From Chryseobacterium defluvii (lineage in GTDB: Bacteria > Bacteroidota > Bacteroidia > Flavobacteriales > Weeksellaceae), in contig NZ_JACHLE010000001.1 in NCBI RefSeq assembly GCF_014204415.1, forward strand, positions 1,240,001 through 1,304,000: a stretch of 64,000 nt of DNA, written 5' to 3'. Each line of letters starts with the position of its first letter. The first letter of the stretch is position 1. Shown one piece after another: positions 43,926 through 54,300 of the stretch. The translations under genes were made by a program, and so were the position numbers. The notes beneath the pieces are model-generated. The model was not told where the DNA came from, ran no database searches, and worked only from the letters and a program-made list of their open reading frames with translations.

Positions 43926-46079
43926 TTATTGGGTCTTTTCAATAGATTTTTTCACACCATCAGATTTTTTATTCGTCCGCAGATCTCCTGATTTTTCAAA
44001 TTTTAACTCATTACCATCCCAATGAACAGGTTTTCCTTCAGCAGAAATATCAGCCTCATTATGTAAAACCTCAGCCATATTTTTGTCATAGTCATTGGCT
44101 AAAATTTCTTTTGGGGCAGAAAAATTTTCAAAACCTTTTCTTGTTCCTACCGCTATATATGAAAATTTCACATAGCCTGTATCATCCACCTTGGCACTAA
44201 AACCGGATGCTGTAGGTTCTCTTTCTAAGTATATCTGCGAATTTCTCCCGATCGGTGTCAGCGTAACCACAATAGAATTGTCTGCAACCAGAGTTGAGAA
44301 GTTTTTATCAAATTCAACATTGATCAGCCCGCCTTTACTAATTTCCGCAATTCCTCTGGTATAGATATCTGCAGTAGTTGATGTAGGGACATAGGTAGTA
44401 ATCCTGTCAGTATGATTCTCCGCAGTACTTACATTGGCAATGATATTATTAGTATATGTTGCCCCGTCAATATACATCCCATAGCGATTACCACTAATAT
44501 TCATTCCATACACATCACCTTTAAAAGCAGCCCCCATAAGATCTCCTATTCCCATTACTCCGAATCCTTTAGCTCCTTTATTATCTCTGGCCAATCTTCC
44601 GGCTCCTGTAGACATAGCCGCGTTACCATATACACCAGCATTGGCTGACGCTGATGTTCTATACCCTAAAATGCCAAAGACTCCTGCCGATTGCCCATTT
44701 CCTAATACTCCCCCTGAACGATCTACGGCAGCTGATCCTCCCACAGACAAAACTTCTCCTATCACTCCAAAAAGGTAGGAATCCGTTGTAGAAGATGTTG
44801 TAGCATTTCCCATAGAACCATACAGAGATGTATGAGCCAAGGAACTTGAAGCAGATCCTGGCCCGCTATATCCGCTTCCCTGATTATTACCTGCGGCACT
44901 CCCTATTGTTCTATCCGCCCAAATACCTGCTCTTCTGGTGCTTACGGAAGTGGTAGGGTCTACGGATCCTGTACTTGCTGTTGTATATATAGCATTAGAA
45001 GCTCCTGACTCTAATATATTAATACCATCCCCGGTATTGGCTGTTCCCTGCATTTGTATTTTAATTCCATTTCCTATAGAATTTCCGTCATGTAAGATCA
45101 ATATTCCGTCACTATTATTCAGGGTATTATTATTTTGAATCCTAAGCCCCTCTCCTGTTCCGGTATGATTAATAAACCCTCCCATAGAACTATTTGTGGA
45201 ATTCATCGTAATATTTAATCCTCTTGAATCAGCCGCTGTCCCATTCTGATTGATCACTAATGCCCTGTCTTGTGAGGCTGAGCCCATATCTATATACATT
45301 CCTTTAGAACCTGTTCCAACTAAGCTACCCGTCGCAGTTGCATTACTTGCCTGGCTTACAAAAATTGCAGATTGGTTGGTAGTTCCTGTTTCCGCAATAT
45401 GTATTTTAGACAAAGGAAGCAGGATCCCGAAGCCTGAGTTGCCATTATTCAAAAGAGAAATACCGCTACTGGCCGTATTATTTGGCTGTAACCTCGCAAA
45501 AACTCCGGTAGATACGGATGGAGCCGCATTATTGATTATTCTTATCAGGCCATTAGTAGAATTTAAAGCACTATTAGCTGTTCCAATATCCAACAACGTA
45601 CCTGTAGTTAATGCATTCGCCCTTAAAGTTAATGGCGTTTGTGTACTTGCAGTGGTCCAGTTCCAGGTTTGATCAAAATTTTTGCTGTCAATTGTATTGG
45701 CAGCTATCCCATCTGTAAGTCCTGAAATAGGAGTCTTTGCAGCAATTCCCCCATTATTTATTGCCACCCATTTTGTTAAACTATGATTATAATAGTAAAA
45801 ACCGGGTGAAGTAAGATCTGCGGTAATCCCTGCCGGAGCCGTCACCGCACTTGTAGCATAAATGAGCATCGAGTTTTGCCCCATACCTAATTGCATATCC
45901 ATTGTTTGGATCTGATTCCCGGTTAACCTGGGAATTAATATACCTTCCGGTCTTGATCCTGTAGTTTTAGGAGTAATCTCCAAAGAAGCACCCGGCGAGT
46001 CATTATTTATACCCACCTGGGCATAAGCACCTGAAAAAGCAGCAAGAATTGCTGCTAAACTGAGTAATTTTTTTTTCAT
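43926..46079 (-). CDS. Large secreted fibre-like protein with VGINNDSP head
   Basis: 717 residues. Signal peptide ends at GAYAQ (about 20). The mature N-terminus QVGINNDSPGASLEITPKTTGSRPEG and GILIPRLTGNQIQTMD is a head motif shared with tail-fibre-like proteins. The middle (about 150-530) is glycine-, serine- and asparagine-rich with many short beta-strand repeats of GI.I..NG.A..S/T type (INQNGTAADSRGLNITMNST, GDGINILESGAS), suggesting a beta-helix or fibre. The C-terminal part (about 560-680) is a globular domain (IYTRGIAEISKGGLINVEFDKNFSTLVADNS). Probably a secreted or surface fibre; no family assigned. Separated by 40 bp from hxlR (convergent). Confidence 0.75.
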   Translation of the reverse strand: MKKKLLSLAAILAAFSGAYAQVGINNDSPGASLEITPKTTGSRPEGILIPRLTGNQIQTMDMQLGMGQNSMLIYATSAVTAPAGITADLTSPGFYYYNHSLTKWVAINNGGIAAKTPISGLTDGIAANTIDSKNFDQTWNWTTASTQTPLTLRANALTTGTLLDIGTANSALNSTNGLIRIINNAAPSVSTGVFARLQPNNTASSGISLLNNGNSGFGILLPLSKIHIAETGTTNQSAIFVSQASNATATGSLVGTGSKGMYIDMGSASQDRALVINQNGTAADSRGLNITMNSTNSSMGGFINHTGTGEGLRIQNNNTLNNSDGILILHDGNSIGNGIKIQMQGTANTGDGINILESGASNAIYTTASTGSVDPTTSVSTRRAGIWADRTIGSAAGNNQGSGYSGPGSASSSLAHTSLYGSMGNATTSSTTDSYLFGVIGEVLSVGGSAAVDRSGGVLGNGQSAGVFGILGYRTSASANAGVYGNAAMSTGAGRLARDNKGAKGFGVMGIGDLMGAAFKGDVYGMNISGNRYGMYIDGATYTNNIIANVSTAENHTDRITTYVPTSTTADIYTRGIAEISKGGLINVEFDKNFSTLVADNSIVVTLTPIGRNSQIYLEREPTASGFSAKVDDTGYVKFSYIAVGTRKGFENFSAPKEILANDYDKNMAEVLHNEADISAEGKPVHWDGNELKFEKSGDLRTNKKSDGVKKSIEKTQ

Positions 46080-46178
46080 TTGTTTTAATATTTAATTGTT
46101 CTGGCTATATAATAATTAGAACTTTATTTGATAATCCTTAATGCAATCCTTTGTAATTAAGCATATTAAAATTGCCAT

Positions 46179-46291
46179 AAGTTGGAATATTTAAAGTTCA
46201 AATATTATATTATTTCAAATGTACAAAATGAATTCACACAAGTTGGAATTTTTAAAGCCCAAATGCAATATTATTTCAAATGTATAAAATG
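46179..46291. repeat. Two 52-bp direct repeats, 61-bp period
   Basis: Copies 46179-46230 and 46240-46291 begin AAGTTGGAAT and end TTATTTCAAATGTA.AAAATG, differing at about nine positions, with 9 bases between. Not a CRISPR: only two units and an imperfect match. Confidence 0.75.
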
Positions 46292-46324
46292 GTATGAAAT
46301 GCAGGCAATGTCTGGTATAAAAAA

Positions 46325-46359
46325 ATGAAACCAAAAGGGTATTTTCCTATTGGTTTCAT
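46325..46359 (-). terminator. Intrinsic terminator of the toxin-immunity locus
   Basis: ATGAAACCAA (46325-46334) pairs with TTGGTTTCAT (46350-46359) and on the minus strand runs into T's. It lies about 90 bp after the last gene of the locus. Confidence 0.75.
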
Positions 46360-46451
46360 TCAATATTATTTTATTATGGACAAGTAATAGAAACTGATAG
46401 AAACTGATGTAAACGTATCATCACTAACTTTGATACACTACCACTCTCTTT

Positions 46452-46892
46452 TCAATTATTAGAAAGTATCAATGTAAAACTATTTTCATTACTCTCAAAC
46501 AATGAAACAGAAGAATCCAATTTTTTTTTAGTTATCCAAATAATTTTACGTTGAAACAATTCTATATCAGATACTTTGTAATGATCAATCATTATGTAAC
46601 CTTTTTTATTTTTTAGATTATCATAATTACTATCTATATAAATAGAATAACTTTTTAAATATGCTTCTTCTTTCAGATTTTTGCAACTCCCTGATAAAGA
46701 ATATTTTAAAATATAATCACCTTTTGTGAATCTCATTTGAAAAAAAACACAATCATTAGATATTCTATTTTCAGTTAGAATATAATTTTCGGGGATTCCA
46801 ATTTCATCATCATACTTCTTACATGCTATTATGGCAAACAATATTATTGTAATTCCATAAACTATAAAGTTTAATCTACTTTTTTTTATCAT
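46452..46892 (-). CDS. Candidate immunity lipoprotein for the Tae4-like toxin
   Basis: 146 residues from the ATG at 46892 (MIKKSRLNFIVYG), preferred over a frame that opens 16 codons earlier without a signal. The lipobox is ILFAIIAC, then KKYDD, predicting a periplasmic or outer-membrane lipoprotein. No Tai4 motif is recognised (Tai4 is a small periplasmic protein). Its start overlaps the toxin gene end by 17 bases, so the two are translationally coupled, the usual sign of an immunity partner. A lipoprotein location fits protection against a peptidoglycan amidase. Confidence 0.7.
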   Translation of the reverse strand: MIKKSRLNFIVYGITIILFAIIACKKYDDEIGIPENYILTENRISNDCVFFQMRFTKGDYILKYSLSGSCKNLKEEAYLKSYSIYIDSNYDNLKNKKGYIMIDHYKVSDIELFQRKIIWITKKKLDSSVSLFESNENSFTLILSNN

Positions 46893-47724
46893 AATCTTGC
46901 ACCCATATATATACTTTAATGCTTGTTTTAGGTAAAACATCTTCTTTTAAATATGGTCCCACATCTTTTCCTGAGGAAAAAGACAAATCCCAACCCCAAT
47001 CTTCATAAATTAAATCTGCGTGACCAGTAGCTCCATAAGCTTTAGCATCATCTGCAACATATATTATTATACCTCGCATATCATCATATTTTTCATGAAT
47101 ATCTGCAATCATCTTGTCAACACCTTTATTAGTTTTAATAGTATATGTTTCTGTTGGTTTTTCTTTACTCTTTAAATAGTTTGCCATACTTGCAGCATCT
47201 AATACAAAATTTCCACTATCTTCTTTTTTACCATTTTGGACTCTAACATTGCTAGGAGTTTCAGAACTTTTAGGAATTGCATAGCCAGATTTATTTGCAG
47301 CGTCAGATAATTTAATAGCACAAGTGTTAGTATTTTTATTTGCCAAATAATTGAGACTTTTTTCTCTTTGAAGAATCCCTTCTCCATAACGATCATAGTT
47401 TCTTTCAAGTTTATCATAACTCATGTCTGTTACTTTAACTTGCTTTCCATTTGGGTCTACATAAATGATAGGATTTTGGTAAGTATAAATATAAGGATTA
47501 AGATTCCCCCAAAAGAAAACTCCTCTATTATGTTCTCCGTCTCCATAGAACTGGGTTTCCATTACAGGATTGTACACTGCCAGCGGATCCACCCCATACC
47601 ATATACTCGCCTTCGGATTATAATACCTGGCTCCATAATAATATAAGCCTGTTTCACTATCCAGTTCCTTGACATTAAACTTATATGGATTAACATAGGC
47701 TGTTGGTTCCTGCTGCTCTACCAT
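46876..47724 (-). CDS. Orphan Rhs-CT cassette with Tae4-like amidase toxin domain
   Basis: 282 residues. Residues 1-50 repeat the Rhs core tip of the giant gene (MVEQQEPTAYVNPYKFN, then YYYGARYYNPKASIWYGVDPLA). After the DPNGK boundary (about 90) the variable domain shows NTCAIKLSDAANKSGYAIPK (Cys near 137), and GATGHADLIYEDWGWDLSF (His near 239), the Cys/His pattern of Tae4 (T6SS DL-endopeptidase/amidase) domains. I infer a peptidoglycan-cleaving toxin. There is no signal peptide, and the frame starts at the recombination tip, so it is a silent cassette unless recombined into the main gene or translated as a small piece. Followed by an overlapping lipoprotein immunity candidate. Confidence 0.78.
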   Translation of the reverse strand: MVEQQEPTAYVNPYKFNVKELDSETGLYYYGARYYNPKASIWYGVDPLAVYNPVMETQFYGDGEHNRGVFFWGNLNPYIYTYQNPIIYVDPNGKQVKVTDMSYDKLERNYDRYGEGILQREKSLNYLANKNTNTCAIKLSDAANKSGYAIPKSSETPSNVRVQNGKKEDSGNFVLDAASMANYLKSKEKPTETYTIKTNKGVDKMIADIHEKYDDMRGIIIYVADDAKAYGATGHADLIYEDWGWDLSFSSGKDVGPYLKEDVLPKTSIKVYIWVQDYDKKK

Positions 47725-47754
47725 AGTTTCTCCAAATGATAAGTTTAGGAAAAG
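47582..47754. repeat. Rhs-tip homology block, orphan copy
   Basis: About 173 bp, nearly identical to 49087-49259 in the main Rhs gene (offset 1505 bp, same orientation). It covers the last conserved Rhs-core codons. Confidence 0.9.
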
Positions 47755-47777
47755 ATAAATAATTCGTGAGCTTAAGA

Positions 47778-47809
47778 AAACATTCGGATTAGCTTTAATC
47801 CGAATGTTT
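47778..47809 (-). terminator. Terminator between the immunity gene and the orphan cassette
   Basis: AAACATTCGGATT (47778-47790) and AATCCGAATGTTT (47797-47809) form a 13-bp perfect stem, with T/A runs on both sides. It stands about 60 bp after the stop of the immunity gene at 47869. Confidence 0.85.
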
Positions 47810-47868
47810 CTATTTTTCCGTTAAACAGTGAAAGTTTTATCCTGACAGATGTAATAGCTCCATTTTAA

Positions 47869-48372
47869 TTAGAGAAAAATTATTGGAGAAAAATTTCTAT
47901 TAAATTTATTTAAAATTTTTGTTAGATTGCCGTTTCTCGTTATAATCCATCCAAATTCAGAATTCTGCAGTCCTTCTTTATCAACATCAGTTACTATTCC
48001 GCTTCTAAAGATGACTTTATCATTCTTATAGATAATAATTTCATTCTCAACAGTAGCAATATCTGCGCCGGTATATCTAAAATTAATTGTACTTAACTTC
48101 TTAATCAGTTCTTTATCTGAACATTTAAAAACTTGACCCAAAGGTATTTCTTTTGAGATATTTATTCTTTCTTTTATTATAAGTATAGCTTTAAAATTAT
48201 CATTCTTGTTAAAATCTATCTCATTAAAAAGTCTAATACTATCATTTTTTTCTGTAAAAGAATTTTGATTTTTAAAAGAATACTCTGTCTGATCTATAAT
48301 TATAGGTCTATAGATAAAATATAAATATATCAATAGAAACACAGCGCTAATGGTAAAAACTTTTATTCTCAT
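47869..48372 (-). CDS. Candidate membrane-anchored immunity protein of the Rhs toxin
   Basis: 167 residues. One N-terminal helix (IKVFTISAVFLLIYLYFIYR) anchors it in the inner membrane, with the rest outside: NDSIRLFNEIDFNKNDNFKAILIIKERINISKEI... No family assigned. Its ATG overlaps the stop of the giant Rhs gene by 4 bases (ATGA), the normal toxin-immunity arrangement. Very AT-rich compared with the Rhs core, as expected for exchangeable cassettes. Confidence 0.72.
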   Translation of the reverse strand: MRIKVFTISAVFLLIYLYFIYRPIIIDQTEYSFKNQNSFTEKNDSIRLFNEIDFNKNDNFKAILIIKERINISKEIPLGQVFKCSDKELIKKLSTINFRYTGADIATVENEIIIYKNDKVIFRSGIVTDVDKEGLQNSEFGWIITRNGNLTKILNKFNRNFSPIIFL

Positions 48373-51300
48373 TTTTTTGTACCTTTTACTGTTACAACTT
48401 TTCCCTTATTTTCCTTTACTAATTCTTCATCTGTTCTTACACCACCATCATATTGAGTCCTTACACTACTTCCATTAACTGTTGATTTTTCATCTACTTT
48501 TTCTTGAAATTTATCAACGACACTATCATCCCAGATCCATGATTTATCAACATCTGTACGGCAGCCTCCGGTACAATTAATCCAAGTCCCACTAGAAAAC
48601 GCTTTATCTCTAAGGTCTTCAGGATCAAGTGCCTCTTCTTTATTAGGATAGCCTGGATTTAAAGTACCAGGGATAGCGTGCCCTAAATAATAAAAGCTGG
48701 TTATTTGGTCTTTGTCTCTTGCATCATTTTTACCTGTTCCTTTTGTATTAATATAATCTTCAATTTGATCTACGGAATTTACTACTTTGAAGTTAATACC
48801 TAATTTTTGTGCTTTTTCTTTGTAGGATTTTAACATTTTGGCACTATGCCCATTTTTAGAAGAGCCATCATTATAAATTATCCAAGTTACTTTTTCAGAA
48901 GTATTATGTCTCTTATCTAAGGCTCTTCTTGCTCTGTCAAGTCCATTAGCCAAGAAATGTTCTTTATTCTTATGACCACCTGGTTGTCCCGAAATGACTA
49001 TACCTTCTTTACCATCTGGATCAATATAATTTATCGGATTATTAAATGTATATACATACGGCGACCAGCTTGGATATTTCTCCGCTAGCGGATCCACACC
49101 ATACCATATACTCGCCTTCGGATTATAATACCTGGCTCCATAATAATATAAGCCTGTTTCACTATCCAGTTCCTTGGCATTAAACTTATATGGATTAACA
49201 TAGGCTGTTGGTTCCTGCTGCTCTACCATAGTTTCTCCAAATGGTAAATTTAAGAAAAATTGTGTAGGTTCTGCCATTTCGTTAGTTACGTAAGTTGCCG
49301 TACCTAAATGATCTCCGTGAAGGTAATAAACGCCTCCCATAGGTGCCGGAGCTTTGGCAAATTCTTTTTCAATCTCCGAACTATTGTAACCGGCTTTAGA
49401 CAGATAATTTTTAAAGTCTGTTTCGGCGGCAGATTGTTTATTTTTAGGATCAGCACTTTCTTTACCTCCTGCAGATGCTGCCTGTCTGTTGTTAAAAATA
49501 TTACCCACATCTTTAAGGTTGCTTGCAATACGCTGAGCTCCTGCAAAATAATGCTTGGTAAGTATACCATCTGAAGTGTATACAGCATAAGGATTAGGAT
49601 AAACCTTAAAGTTATCGAACATTAAGCCATTATCTACCATTTCACCGTTCTGGTAAAGCTCTGAATCATTCTTCAAATTGGCTTTGATAGTACGTTCACC
49701 TTTATCGTCGTAAACATAATACTGGAATGAACCTATTTCCGGTGTATGAATAGCCCTTAGCCTGTCCTGCTCATCCCAGTAAAAACTAGTAAGGCCAGTC
49801 TGTGGTGTCATCTGATGGATCGTATTTCCATTGCCGTCATATTTAAAATGTTCTACATTTCCGGAAGCAACATCTATGATTCGTTCTACCATGTGCGTTT
49901 TTGGAATATATACATACTTATTTAAATAAGTATTATTCGTGTTTACTATACCGTCCTGCTCATGATGCTGTTCTTTTGTATCTATCCCGCTGCTCATGTT
50001 ATACTGCATATTGGTATGGTACATTGATGTTATTCCCGGAATTAGTGTAGGCGGCAAACCGTCTTTTCTTTCCGGTTCAGCGTTGCCTGAGGAGCTCATA
50101 AGCCTGTTGAGAGCATCATACTGATAATTAAAAGTATACTTTCCTCCAAATCCGGTATTGGTCGTTGGGCTGGTATTTTCAATGCTCGTTATATTGCTTA
50201 CGTAATCATAGCTGTATGTACCATTCAATAGTGTAGTATTGTTGGCATCATTCAACAGATGGTTCTGCAGCCTTCTCTTACCAGGCTCGTAGGTAAAGCT
50301 GGATGAAGTATCGTTTCCGAAAGCAATATTTGTACGCTGCTCGTAATGATCATACTTGATGGATTTTACGTATTCATAACCTCCATCATTAAATATTTTC
50401 TTCAGATTTCCACCTAAATCGTATTCATATCGCACTACTTCATTATCAGGGTAAACAATAGTCCGAATCCTGTTCCAGTTATCATACTCATATGAAGTGT
50501 CAAATTTTAAATTTGGCATGTAGAAACCATAGATATAGCGAAGCTCATTGATCAGTTCTCCCATTTTACCATATTCATAATAACTTACCCCTGTGCCGTC
50601 ATATTTTTCTACGACTCTGCCTGTATTGTTTCCTGAAGTACCATAGGTATAAGATACATTAGCGGGATTTGCTCCTGACGGTATATCCGGTAAATTGATA
50701 TTCGTCAATCGGTTATAAGAATATTTATAATGAATCGGAACACCTCCGTTATTATTAAGGTTGGTATTTAGTATATGGGTAAGCTGTCCGGCCTTGCTGT
50801 AGGTATATGAAGCTTCGCCGCGGTCCGGATGGATCTGGCTTATTCTTCTGCCGCCCATATCGTAGGTGAAGCTTGTTTCCAAACCTTCAGGATCATAAAT
50901 GTTCGTTATTTCTCCTATTTGGTTATAGGAATAGAAAGTGTTTAAAACCTGCCCCGGCAAATAGTTTCGTGTTTCTACAGTTTTTCCTTCCGCATTTGTC
51001 AAAATTTCTGTGTTGATTTGAGCTGAAGCATTCTGCATTTGGGACGTTGCTGTTTTAAACATGTTGTTTTCTATGAGGAACTTATTGTCCACAGAATTTC
51101 CATCTTCGTCAATAGTAGATACCGTTCTGTCTTTATAATCATAACTCGCAGAAGTATGGTGCTGAGCAAGGGTAAGGGTAAGCTTATTATTTATTGCGGC
51201 ATCCTTATTTTCAAAGACCGGATGGTACTGTACAACCGCTCTTCCCAAATTGTCATTGATTACCCTTCCTGAAACCAACATTTTTTCTTCATCATCTATC

Positions 51301-54300
51301 TCTATATCTTTTTTCACCTGTATCACCTTGCCTGTAACATCAGCAAAAGAAATTGTTTCAATATCGTTACCCGGATGATAAGGATCGAGATGTAACGTTT
51401 TTGCCGTGAAGAGATGTAATTTGTTACCATTACTAAGAGTCACAGGGGTATTAAAATAATCATAATTAATGGTATAAGGATGTACCTGCCAGTCATTGGG
51501 GCTGACTATTCTAAGAGGCCTTCCGTATCCGTCATGTTCATATTCCATTTTATTCCCCGTAATGTCGGTAGACTCCAAAACAGTGTCTTTCAGAGGATCA
51601 TAGGTAGCATAAGAAGACAGATTAAAAATAGGATCTTTTACCTGAATTACATATTTACCCATAGGGTCATAAAAATATTGCAGCTCGGACCTCTCCATAA
51701 ACTCATTCGGAGGATACTTAACGGTTTTAATATTGCCAAACGGGTCATAAGTAATATCTGTCTCAGCAATTTCTCCTGAAGTAAGCCATACTTTAACCTT
51801 GGAAATATCTCCGGTATTGAAATTTGTAATTTCTGTAGCGCGTTTACGCAATGGATTAGTAGCGGTTACTCCGGGATATACCGTGATCATTCTCGGTACA
51901 TTCAGAATATTATTGTTAAGATTCACATGGTAAGATATCACACTGTTATAGCTGTTAGACGGGCTTGTATACTGATACTTGGTAAGTTGTCCCCTGTTAT
52001 TATAAAATAGCTGCCCTTGTGTAGAAACCGAGCCTCCACTTTCATAAATGGTTTTAGTAATGCCGGACATGAGCACACGGCCCATTCTTCTGCCTTCCGT
52101 ACCTCCAACATCATAGGTTTCAAACTGAGCGGCAGGCACCTCTATCAGCTCACTAACAGACGGATTAAACTGATAAAGTTTATAGCTGTTTGTTGAGGCA
52201 GACAAAAGGTTTGATGTTCCTGCTCCAACATAAGATTCAACTGATTTCAGTAAGCCGCGAATAAAATAATTCTGATTATAAAAGTTCTGAACAGTTGTAC
52301 GGTAAATGGTAGAATTATCATACATTTCGTACGTTTTTACCTTTCCAAAACCGTATTTCTCGCGTTCCCTTCTGTCATATCTGGAATTTTCATATTCAAA
52401 TCGGGCTATTACATCCTTGTCAGTTGTACTCGAAGTATATGTTCCTGAGAAGGCATCAGGATTCGGAATAATAACTTCTGACATGACCAGTTTTGCCTGC
52501 GGATCATTGTAGGATGGTTTAGAGGATCCATAGTTAATAATAAAGGCAGCACCCAGGTTTTTAGGGGTATCACCGCCATATGATTCAGCATAGGACACTC
52601 TTTTGAGTTTGTTGGTTTTACCGATCTGTGAATAGTGTATCCTTAATCCGTTATTGGTATTGATTACCAGGTCAGGAAGACCATCACCATTAACATCTCT
52701 TAAGCCTTTATTGATTTCTGACACAGATAATCCTACGTTTGCAGAGAGGTCTGCCCCGAAAGGCTTTACGTACAGGATAGGAATACCAAAAATGACGATA
52801 CACGGTATGTTGATGTAATATCCTCCGTTTAAGCTGGCGTAACCGCTGTGTGTTTTTGTTTCTTCGGCAAGGCTGGCATTTAAACTTACCGGATTAGCAA
52901 AACGGTTTCCTAAATTGTACTTTACATTGGTTTGTCCGGTATTCTCATCTACCTGAACTATATCTACAAGACCATCACCATTCACATCCAGGAAGGACCT
53001 CTTTGAGGTAGCGGTAGAGGAGCCTCCGCCAATACCTCCGGAAATGGCTATTCCCAATTCAACGCCCTGAACTGCATCAATTACAGAGTTTATCCCGCCG
53101 CCTATTCCAAAAGATGAAGAATGTACAGGCTTGGATACAGGTTCTTCGAATCCTGCGAAAGATCCTGTGGATCCCGGAATACCTCCATTAACTAATCCTG
53201 TCCCAAAGTTTAGCTTGTAGTTATTTCCTTCAATCTTATCCGGCAGGCCATCTCCATTGATATCCATCCAATACTCTGTTGTCTTATTGTAGGAGTTCGG
53301 ATAATTGGATGTGCCTACACTCATAGACCACGAAACCGATGTGTCCCCTGTTGCATTGGTGTCGCTGTTGTTGGTCTGTCTTCCTACTGACTTGCTTCCT
53401 GAAGGACCGAATGCCGCGGATTTGGTATTCATGAAATCATCCGTTCTTGTGATCACTTTGTCTGTCCCTTCTATACCACTCTGCGCACCCTTCAAGCCTC
53501 CCAGAATGCTGGTTTGCTGAGATTGTGTACGATACAGCATATCAGGATAATTATCACCATTCACATCGAAGAAGTCCTGGGTCTGGATATTACCGATATT
53601 TCTCAGTTCTGAAGTAGAGTTAGTGAAACTTAGACCGATTCCAATTCCTGCATTTTTTGTTTTCGACTTGCTTTTTTGTTTTTTAGAAATAGCGAACATT
53701 CTTGTATTAGGATTATTGGCTACTTCAATATCATCTTCATCGGTATCGCTGTCTATAAATGGAGAAGTAGGTGTTTCATCATCTTTGAAACTGCCTATCT
53801 TTGAATATTGTTCATGAAATATCTGGTTGATCCATTTGTGTTCTCTTATCTTATCGGTTTTATATGGGTTAAGCGGGGTGAAAGGGGATGCCGCACCAAA
53901 TACCTGGTTATTGGCATAATTGTTTTGAAACTCATTGGCAAGCTGGTCTCCTACACATTCTCCATATTGTTGAGAGTTGGTAATACCCGCACAAGCTGGA
54001 AAATTTAAATTAAACTGGAAAGGGTTTTCAAGGGTTGCATCATTAATTAATGCACCATACTGATCTTTCGGAGTATTCGGATTGGTTGTATATGCCGGGG
54101 CGGTACTACTCCCGCCTGGGCCTGTTGGAACAGAAATACAATCATTTTCCTTACGCGGATCGCAACCAGGAATCAATGGAGGCTGCTGATTTGTGCTTCC
54201 TGCAGCCGGAACGATGTCTTTGGCTTCATTATAAAGAAATTGTCCCCAGTTATGATAAACAGCACTTACTCCGTTGTATTCACCGGTATTTATTGATGTT

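Larger units (their letters stand above)
46080..46451. other. Intergenic region between the fibre gene and the toxin locus
   Basis: About 370 bp without a gene. It holds the 52-bp repeat pair (46179-46291) and the terminator at 46325. The remaining sequence, including the fibre gene's upstream region, is AT-rich. Confidence 0.5.

Noticed and set aside
46179..46291. Possible CRISPR array
   Set aside because: Only two imperfect 52-bp copies with a 9-base gap; no array structure and no cas genes in the window.
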